From: Arthrobacter sp. 9AX
GTDB lineage: Bacteria; Actinomycetota; Actinomycetes; Actinomycetales; Micrococcaceae
Direction: 5' to 3'
Assembly (NCBI RefSeq): GCF_902506095.1
Contig: NZ_LR733293.1
Span: 3,592,164-3,656,163, forward strand
Length of the DNA: 64,000 nucleotides
The notes under the pieces were generated by a model. That model worked only from the letters and a program-made list of their open reading frames with translations. It ran no database searches and was not told the origin of the DNA. This document shows, piece by piece, positions 58,488 to 64,000 of the stretch. Position 1 is the first letter of the stretch. The number at the start of each line of letters is the position of its first letter. A program made the position numbers and the translations under genes.

Positions 58488-60442
58488 CCCACCGCCGCCA
58501 CAGCCTTCGGCAACCCCGCCATCCGGGCCGGACCAGCCGGCGGTTCCGGGCCGCGCGGGGCGGCTGCCCGGCTTGCCCGCCCGGCGTCCGCGGCCACTTC
58601 AGCGGCCACCGCCCCGGCGGCACGGGCCAGCGTGTCAACCTTCTTGAGTTCAGCCTTGATCTCGCGGATGCGCACGTCCTTCTCGAGGGCGTACATGGTG
58701 GCGGCTTTCTGGGCTGCCGCCACTGAATCGGCCAGCGACCGGTGGTGCACTTCCGCAATCTCGGTGAAGTGGTCCCGGGTGGAACGCTGGACCAGCCGCA
58801 GCCGGTCCTTCAGCTGCTTGCCCACCTGGAACGTGACGTCGTCCAGCTGGCGCCGGACCAGGGCCTTTGCCTCGGCCTGGCGCCGCTTCAGCCGGGCTTC
58901 CTTGTCCTCCCGGTAGGCCTTGCGTCCCAGCAGCAGCCCGGCGCCCACGGAGAGGGGGTTGATCAGGGCCATGCCGAAGATCCCGGTCAGCAGGCCGAAC
59001 ATCAGCACGCCGCCGTAGGACCCCCGCATGCCGATCAGCACCTTTTGCATGGGGTTGACGCGGCCATTGTCGAGGGTGGGCATGTCGTCCACCGGGTCCA
59101 GGGCGTCACCCGTGTCCGAAACGTGGAGGACCGGAAGTGTCACCTCATCCTCGGCAAAATGTTCAGCTACCTGGGCGGCCAGCCACTGGGCCCGCTCGCT
59201 GGTCCAGACGAACGTATCCGAGATGGCCGCGGCGGCGCACTCTTCCAGCCACTGCGAGAACTCTGACCACGTGGGGCCGGGGTCCCCGAGGTCGATGGCC
59301 GTCTCGGCTTCACGCTGGATCCGCCGCAGCCGGTCCCGGAGGTCGTACTCCATGTCGGCGATGAGATCGCTGATGCCATCGTTAAGGGTGATCTGCCAGC
59401 GGGCGGACCGTTTGCGCAGTTCGTCAGCCTCGGCTTTGGCCATTTCCAGGCCGGCTATCATCTGCGGCGTGTTTTGCGGGTTTTCGAAGGCCTCCAGTTC
59501 GGACTGCAGGGAGAGCCGGAGGTTCTCGGTCACGGACAGCACGTCCTGGCTGACGGAACGCCGCTGGAGGCGCTGCGCCTTGCCCACGATCTCGTCACGG
59601 ATGTGCGTGATCAGGCCGGGAAAGCCGGATTCCGCGTTCAGTTCGGCATCCTGGAGGCGTGAGGCTTCCAGGCGCAGGTCGGAGGAAACACTGAACAGCG
59701 GAATGTCCTGCGCCACCTGGGCAAGGTGCCCGCGGTCAATTTCCTCCACCCGCCGCCATTCCGGATAAAGGTCAGTCTTGGAGAGGACACCCACAACGCT
59801 GGGGGTGATCCGCATGGCCTGCCGCAGGAATCGCAGTTCCGGTTCCGTGTACTCCTGGGAGGCATCGGAGACCAGCAGCATGGCATCAGCCGTGGGAAGC
59901 GCCGTCAGGGTGGTCAGGGTATGCGAGGAGTTCAGGCCGCCCACGCCCGGGGAGTCAATAACGGTCAGCCCGCCCGTCAGGAGTTTCCGGGGCAGGTACA
60001 CCTCGCCCGCCACAAGCTTTTTGGTGTTGCCAGGGTTGCCCCGCTCCGAAACATAGGACGGCAGGTCAGCGATGGGAACCGGCCGGCGTTCAATATTGGC
60101 TTCGTCGGTGGACTCGGAGTCTTCCTTCGGGACCAGGATGGCAGCCGAGGCGGTCTCGCCGTAGCGGACCACCGTAGGGACAGAGGTGGCAATGTCGTCG
60201 TCCACCGGGCAGGCCGGAGCGTTCACCAGCGCGTTAATGAGTTTGCTCTTGCCCTGCTTGAATTCGCCAACCACGATGACCCGGATGCTGGGGTCCTTCA
60301 ACCTGCGTAACGTCTGGTCGAGGCGTTTTCGAAGGTCCAGGCGGTCTCCGGTGCCCACCAGTTCGAGGCCCTGCTCCACGAGCTTTGCGAGTTGGGCCTC
60401 CGCCAGGGGTGTTGACGGTTTTACCGGTCCTGCATCTGCCAC
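58484..60442 (-). CDS. iniA: Dynamin-like GTPase, IniA type, with membrane hairpin
   Basis: 652 residues, GTG start (AAAGGA upstream). GTPase domain: G1 GEFKQGKS (59-66), Thr-rich switch SVPTVVRYG (88-96), G3 DSPG (163-166), G4 SKTD (221-224). A helical stalk follows, then two adjacent membrane helices near 478-515 (GGVLMFGLLTGIFGMALINPLSVGAGLLLG), then a coiled-coil region. IniA of mycobacteria is a bacterial dynamin that mediates membrane fission. Operon order iniB-iniA-iniC is kept here. Confidence 0.85.
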   Translation of the reverse strand: MADAGPVKPSTPLAEAQLAKLVEQGLELVGTGDRLDLRKRLDQTLRRLKDPSIRVIVVGEFKQGKSKLINALVNAPACPVDDDIATSVPTVVRYGETASAAILVPKEDSESTDEANIERRPVPIADLPSYVSERGNPGNTKKLVAGEVYLPRKLLTGGLTVIDSPGVGGLNSSHTLTTLTALPTADAMLLVSDASQEYTEPELRFLRQAMRITPSVVGVLSKTDLYPEWRRVEEIDRGHLAQVAQDIPLFSVSSDLRLEASRLQDAELNAESGFPGLITHIRDEIVGKAQRLQRRSVSQDVLSVTENLRLSLQSELEAFENPQNTPQMIAGLEMAKAEADELRKRSARWQITLNDGISDLIADMEYDLRDRLRRIQREAETAIDLGDPGPTWSEFSQWLEECAAAAISDTFVWTSERAQWLAAQVAEHFAEDEVTLPVLHVSDTGDALDPVDDMPTLDNGRVNPMQKVLIGMRGSYGGVLMFGLLTGIFGMALINPLSVGAGLLLGRKAYREDKEARLKRRQAEAKALVRRQLDDVTFQVGKQLKDRLRLVQRSTRDHFTEIAEVHHRSLADSVAAAQKAATMYALEKDVRIREIKAELKKVDTLARAAGAVAAEVAADAGRASRAAAPRGPEPPAGPARMAGLPKAVAAVG

Positions 60443-60487
60443 AGCGTGTCCTTTACCTCAGTTCGTGATGGGATAAGCCGCCGAAGA

Positions 60488-60520
60488 GCCCGGCAGGAGG
60501 AAAGCTGCCTCCCGCCGGGC
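60488..60520 (-). terminator. Stem-loop between the IniB- and IniA-like genes
   Basis: GCCCGGCAGGAGG (60488-60500) and CCTCCCGCCGGGC (60508-60520) form a 12-pair stem with one mismatch and a seven-base loop. It lies 24 bases after the IniB-like stop. The following bases (TCTTCGG on the minus strand) lack a long T-run, so it may reduce rather than stop read-through into the GTPase genes. Confidence 0.65.
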
Positions 60521-60543
60521 ACTTCTGGTGCATCCGGGACTGC

Positions 60544-61671
60544 TTAGCCGGCAAAGGCGTCGTCGCCGGCTACTGCGAGCTGGTTGTCCTCGACGTTCAC
60601 GTCGGTGGTGGTTTCGGAGTTGTCGTTGAACGACTCCGTAAAGGTCTCCGAGTTGTCCTCGGTGAACTCGAGGCTGTTGTCGGCGACAACAACGTTGTCT
60701 TCGATTTCCGTGGAGTTGTCCTGGAAGGAGTCCTCGACGTCCACATCCACATCCGTGTTGGTGGAATTGTCCGAGTTGTCCTGGAAGGAGTCCTCGATCT
60801 CCAGCGAGTTGTTGGTGGAGTTGTCGGAGTTGTCCTGGAAGGAGTCCACAACATCCACGTCCACGTCCGTGTTGGTGGAATTGTCGTTGCCGGAGTCCCT
60901 CACGTCGACGGAGTTGTCCGAGTTGTCGGAGTTGTCCGAGTTGTTGTTGTTGGAATCATTGGTGGAGTTATCGGAGTTGTCGTTGAACGAGTCGTCAACA
61001 TCAACATCCAGATCCGTGTTGAAGGAGTCGTCGATGTCCGTTTCCGTGTTGCCAACGCTGGCGTCGCGGCCGGCGCGGATCGAGTTGTCCTCGGAGTTAT
61101 CCGTGGAGTTGTCCGCGTTGTAGGAGTCGCTGATGTTGTTGGAATCATCAACGTCGGCATCGTCACCGGCGGCGATTGCACGGTCGCCGGAAGCAACCAC
61201 AGAATCGTTGTCGAACCACTGCTCAACATCGCCGTCGGCCCAGATGTTCTGGTTGACGGACTGGTCCGTGATGGTGTCACGGTCATCCACCGTTGAGGTG
61301 TACGTCGAAGTGTAGGAGTAGTGGTTCACTACGTGGTGGAGCTGCTGGACGGCATGTCCATGGTCCTCGTGCTCGTGGTGGCCGCCACCGTGTCCGCCGC
61401 CGGACGGAGGCGGGGTGTAGCCGCCGCCGTTGTGGCCGGTGCTGGCGCTGTTGCCGCCGGTGTTGTAATCGCGGTCGAACCGGGAGGCGTTGATCGTGAC
61501 AGGAGCGTAGTCCAGGACAACCGGCATGGCTGCGTCAACATCAGCCGAGCAAACACCGCCCAGGCCGTGGTCCTCGAGGACGCGTTCCGGATCGTCCAGG
61601 AACTCCTGTGCTGCCTGGCGGTCGCCGAAGAGGTGCATCAGGAACTGGACGAGATCGTTTGCGAGTGTCAT
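60544..61671 (-). CDS. iniB: IniB-like acidic Asp/Asn/Ser repeat protein
   Basis: 375 residues from ATG 61671 with GAGGGA upstream (an upstream in-frame ATG at 61770 is less likely). Residues 1-60 (LANDLVQFLMHLFGDRQAAQEFLDDPERVLEDHGL) fit the IniB N-terminal domain. A Gly/His-rich segment (91-118, GGGHGGGHHEHEDHGHAVQQ) may bind metal. Residues 150-365 are repeats of the type VDVDVxDSFQDNSDNSTN, rich in Asp, Asn and Ser. The chain contains no lysine and one cysteine. No signal peptide. Likely a structural partner of the two GTPases. Confidence 0.82.
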   Translation of the reverse strand: MTLANDLVQFLMHLFGDRQAAQEFLDDPERVLEDHGLGGVCSADVDAAMPVVLDYAPVTINASRFDRDYNTGGNSASTGHNGGGYTPPPSGGGHGGGHHEHEDHGHAVQQLHHVVNHYSYTSTYTSTVDDRDTITDQSVNQNIWADGDVEQWFDNDSVVASGDRAIAAGDDADVDDSNNISDSYNADNSTDNSEDNSIRAGRDASVGNTETDIDDSFNTDLDVDVDDSFNDNSDNSTNDSNNNNSDNSDNSDNSVDVRDSGNDNSTNTDVDVDVVDSFQDNSDNSTNNSLEIEDSFQDNSDNSTNTDVDVDVEDSFQDNSTEIEDNVVVADNSLEFTEDNSETFTESFNDNSETTTDVNVEDNQLAVAGDDAFAG

Positions 61672-61741
61672 TTGATTGTCCCTCATCTTCTTGGGTTGCG
61701 GATCGCCTGGCTTCCTTGCCGGGCTTGAATCAAACGTACGG

Positions 61742-61778
61742 TTCCCCCTCGGGACCGGACATCGGGCCATTTCCCCCT
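61742..61778 (-). promoter_or_regulatory. Paired AGGGGGAA boxes upstream of the IniB-like gene
   Basis: On the minus strand AGGGGGAA occurs at 61778-61771 and again at 61749-61742, 29 bases apart, in the 163-base gap between the LuxR-type gene and the IniB-like start. Similar flanks (TAGGGGGAAATGG, GAGGGGGAACCGT) suggest one DNA-binding protein. The LuxR-type protein is the first candidate. Confidence 0.45.
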
Positions 61779-61834
61779 ACCGTCGGTCCCCCCTGCCGGG
61801 AACTGCGCGCCATCCCATTAGGGGTTTTAGGGGT

Positions 61835-63901
61835 TCATTCCTGTTGGGGGTCTTCCGAAGCCAGGGCCAACCGCAGCCTGGCCAGCAGGTCGGAGCGGTT
61901 TTCCGCGCCCAGGCGGCGACGCATGCGGGCGATGTGATGTTCCGCAGTCCGCGGAGAGATGTAGATGGCCTCCCCGATCTCCCGGTATGTCTTGCCTTCC
62001 AGCACCAGCCTGGCCACTTCCTTTTCCCGCTCGCTCAGGCCCGATCCGTCCGGATGCATGCCATTGCCCCCTTCGGCCGGGGTGTGCCGGGACTCGGGAA
62101 CCCCTGATGTTCCGTTGCCTCCCTGGTTTGCCTGCGGGTGAAGGTCCCTCGCGCAGGACAGCAGGCGCACCATGTCCTTGCGGTCGTCAGCGCGCGCCGC
62201 GGCGTGTCCAGCCAGCCTGGCGCCTTCCCAGGGCATTCCCATCCTGCCCAGGCCCCGCGCCGCCGACTCCACGTCAACCCTGCGGAACTTCCCTGCCAGC
62301 ACCGAAACCCAGGCCTTGCCGGCGGCGGCCAGCACGGCGGCAAGGTGGCTGTGTGCCGAGGCCCGCGCCAGGGCGGCGGCATGGGGAGCCAGGTCGGCGG
62401 GGCTCTCACGGAGCAGTGCCGCCTGGACGGCTGCCCAGTGGAAGGGCACGGCCCACAGGAGCGGATCGCCCAGGCGCCCCAGCAGCTGGTTCGCCTCCTC
62501 CAGGTAATGTGCCACGCGGCGGGTTTCCCGCAGCCGGGCTGCGGCGATCATCAGCTCGCCCCACGGCAGCAGGCTGTAGAGGTCCACCGAGGTGTGGAGC
62601 ATGGCTTCATGCGCCCGCTCCCAAGCCATCACCAGTTCAGGGATCTCGCCGCTGCGCCGTGCGAGCCCCACCTCCAGCGCAGCAAGGAGGAACTCATCGC
62701 GCGGGACCAACGGCCAGTGGTTCGCTTTCGAGGCCTCATTGATGGCCAGCCGGGCGTCTTCCGGTTTGTCCTGCTGCATGGCCGACCACGCCTGCAGCAG
62801 GAAGAGCCTCGGCTTTGCCGCGTTCCCGCCCTGTCCGGCTGCGGCGGCGACCCGGCAGACAGTTTCGGCCAGGTGGGGCTCCCCGCTGTGCAGGGCAAGG
62901 AGGGCGGCCAGGGCCGCCGGGGTGTCCGGGAGGGGAAGCGCCGTACGTGTTGCGTTGAGCATGTCCGAGGCGTGGATCAGCACCGGCAGCGCCTGGTGCG
63001 GATCCGAGGCCAGCGACTCCATAACACCCTTGCCCGTCTCCGCAAGGGCGGCGGCCAGGAGCGTCGGAGCTGCCGGCGGTGCGTCCGACTTGAACAGCGC
63101 TGTGGCCGCCGCGAGGTTGCCGCAGCCGATCATGGAAACGGCTGCGAGCGGCGCTGAGGGGCCAACCCTGGTGGGACCCAGCCAGCTGTAGGCGTCCGCA
63201 CCCCGGGCCAGCATGCCCCGCTGGGCCCACACCGCTGCGGCCACGTCCACCCCGCGGCGCACATCGGGTGGGTCGGCGGACACCAGGAGGGTGTCGATGA
63301 TGAGGGTGGCCGTGTCCAGGTCCCCGTCCGCGGCAGCCGCCTGCGCCCGGCGTGCAGCGGTTGCAATTTCGTCGGCGCCTGCCAGCAGGGCCTCATCGTA
63401 GAGCTGGGCGGCCAGCCCCGGATCATGTTCCAGCGCCTTGTCGCCTGCGTGTTCCAGCTCGAACGCAACGCGGGGGTCCGCTAGTCCGCCACGGGCCAGA
63501 GTGCGCGCAAGGTCCCCCAGTGGCTGGCGATCTGCGGCATAGGCGGACACCAGTTCGCGCTGGAGGGCGTGCACCCGGGTGGTGGGGGCTACCGTCAGCA
63601 ACGCATGCTGGGCAGGTCCCACCACGGTTCCATCCTGGGCCAGCAACCCGGCTGTTTCGGCCCGCTCAACCAGCACGTCCAGGCTTTCCACATCACCGCC
63701 GTCGATCTTCCGCTGCAGATCGGCAGGCAACGGACCGGGCAGCACAAAACCAACGGACAGGGCCAACAGTAGTTCGCGGACTGCCGCGTTTTCGCCCTTG
63801 AGCTGCCGGGCCATCTGCTCGGCGGCGTGGGGCGATTGACCGTGGTTCAACTCCTGCGGCAGGAAGCCATGGTCCTCTGCGCGCATGTTATGGCCAGCCA
63901 T
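61835..63901 (-). CDS. LuxR-type regulator without ATPase motif, likely controller of the ini-like operon
   Basis: 688 residues. C-terminal LuxR HTH (SGLSEREKEVARLVLEGKTYREIGEAIYISPRTAEHHIARMRRRLGAENRSDLLARL). The rest is a long helical, TPR-like sensor (ALEHDPGLAAQLYDEALLAGADEIATAARRAQAA style). No Walker A motif is visible, unlike large LAL regulators. In mycobacteria the IniR regulator lies next to iniBAC, so this is probably the functional equivalent. It starts one base after the stop of an upstream Pro-rich gene. Confidence 0.85.
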   Translation of the reverse strand: MAGHNMRAEDHGFLPQELNHGQSPHAAEQMARQLKGENAAVRELLLALSVGFVLPGPLPADLQRKIDGGDVESLDVLVERAETAGLLAQDGTVVGPAQHALLTVAPTTRVHALQRELVSAYAADRQPLGDLARTLARGGLADPRVAFELEHAGDKALEHDPGLAAQLYDEALLAGADEIATAARRAQAAAADGDLDTATLIIDTLLVSADPPDVRRGVDVAAAVWAQRGMLARGADAYSWLGPTRVGPSAPLAAVSMIGCGNLAAATALFKSDAPPAAPTLLAAALAETGKGVMESLASDPHQALPVLIHASDMLNATRTALPLPDTPAALAALLALHSGEPHLAETVCRVAAAAGQGGNAAKPRLFLLQAWSAMQQDKPEDARLAINEASKANHWPLVPRDEFLLAALEVGLARRSGEIPELVMAWERAHEAMLHTSVDLYSLLPWGELMIAAARLRETRRVAHYLEEANQLLGRLGDPLLWAVPFHWAAVQAALLRESPADLAPHAAALARASAHSHLAAVLAAAGKAWVSVLAGKFRRVDVESAARGLGRMGMPWEGARLAGHAAARADDRKDMVRLLSCARDLHPQANQGGNGTSGVPESRHTPAEGGNGMHPDGSGLSEREKEVARLVLEGKTYREIGEAIYISPRTAEHHIARMRRRLGAENRSDLLARLRLALASEDPQQE

Positions 63902-63902
63902 C

Positions 63903-64000
63903 CTAGGCCGCCGGCTCAGTGGTGACGGGGACGGCAGGCTCCGACGCGGTTGGTTCGGTGGGCGGCGGGGGTGGGGGCGCGTCCGTGGTCGGCGCCGGAG
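63903..64000 (-). CDS. C-terminal end of a gene running off the right edge
   Basis: Partial. The open frame on the minus strand ends at TAG (63905-63903) with a Pro/Thr/Glu/Ala-rich tail (APPPPPPTEPTASEPAVPVTTEPAA). One base separates it from the LuxR-type start, so both are probably cotranscribed. The main part lies outside the window; such tails are common at the ends of membrane kinases or other surface proteins, but nothing here identifies it. Confidence 0.6.
   Translation of the reverse strand, partial: PAPTTDAPPPPPPTEPTASEPAVPVTTEPAA

Noticed and set aside
61816..61835. Telomere-like TTAGGGGTTTTAGGGG
   Set aside because: Only two units at the 3' end of the LuxR-type gene; no inverted partner or array, so chance or a short transcript-end element is enough.
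1..64000. tRNA, rRNA, insertion sequence or prophage genes
   Set aside because: No cloverleaf, rRNA core, transposase or phage gene was recognised in any intergenic stretch or frame.

Overview
The window is high-GC actinobacterial DNA. Gene content (phenylacetate degradation, menaquinone synthesis, nirBD, LAxTG surface anchoring), frequent GTG/TTG starts and GC-rich stem-loop terminators suggest a Micrococcaceae soil organism of the Arthrobacter/Pseudarthrobacter type. This placement is inferred from gene style, not from a marker gene. No rRNA, tRNA, CRISPR array, transposase or phage gene was seen, and genes cover almost everything. No gene-free stretch reaches 300 bases.

Layout. 1-7.2 kb: the end of an oligopeptidase B gene, then an unusual three-gene set (a membrane-anchored double-CxxC protein, a lysine-poor protein with two long repeats, and an M50 zinc protease with a PqqD-like front and the same double-CxxC domain at its C-terminus), then a TUDOR-like small protein and a sulfide:quinone oxidoreductase. 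8-12 kb: a two-protein membrane system (DUF5058 plus partner), an M20 amidohydrolase and a two-HTH Lrp/AsnC regulator. 12-17 kb: ackA and pta, separated by three small genes and a tandem repeat. 17-24.6 kb and 30-33 kb: phenylacetate and beta-oxidation genes tied together by a shared 22-bp operator and a TetR regulator. Between and after these come secreted hydrolases, a cell-wall-anchored S1 protease and small stress-type genes. 34.8-43 kb: a Y-family polymerase, an amino-acid permease, nirB-nirD and an ABC-F ATPase. 43-46 kb: a Mn/Zn ABC transporter with a leaderless promoter. 46.6-51.9 kb: a sugar ABC transporter and a lyase-like enzyme beside a LacI-type operator. 52-55.6 kb: menB, menE and menA. 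57-64 kb: a LuxR-type regulator and an iniB-iniA-iniC-like operon encoding two dynamin-like GTPases and an extremely acidic Asp/Asn/Ser repeat protein.

How it works together. The paa genes should convert phenylacetate to phenylacetyl-CoA (PaaK) and open the ring product (PaaZ). The thiolase, hydratase and dehydrogenase then finish the dehydroadipyl-CoA steps. The ring epoxidase paaABCDE is not in the window. Ack/Pta interconvert acetyl-CoA and acetate. The ini-like operon is probably a cell-envelope stress system. The best candidates for undescribed biology are the M50/double-CxxC/repeat-protein system at 1.7-5.8 kb with its duplicated leader, the DUF5058/M20/Lrp cassette, and a 22-bp palindrome found upstream of at least three otherwise unrelated genes.
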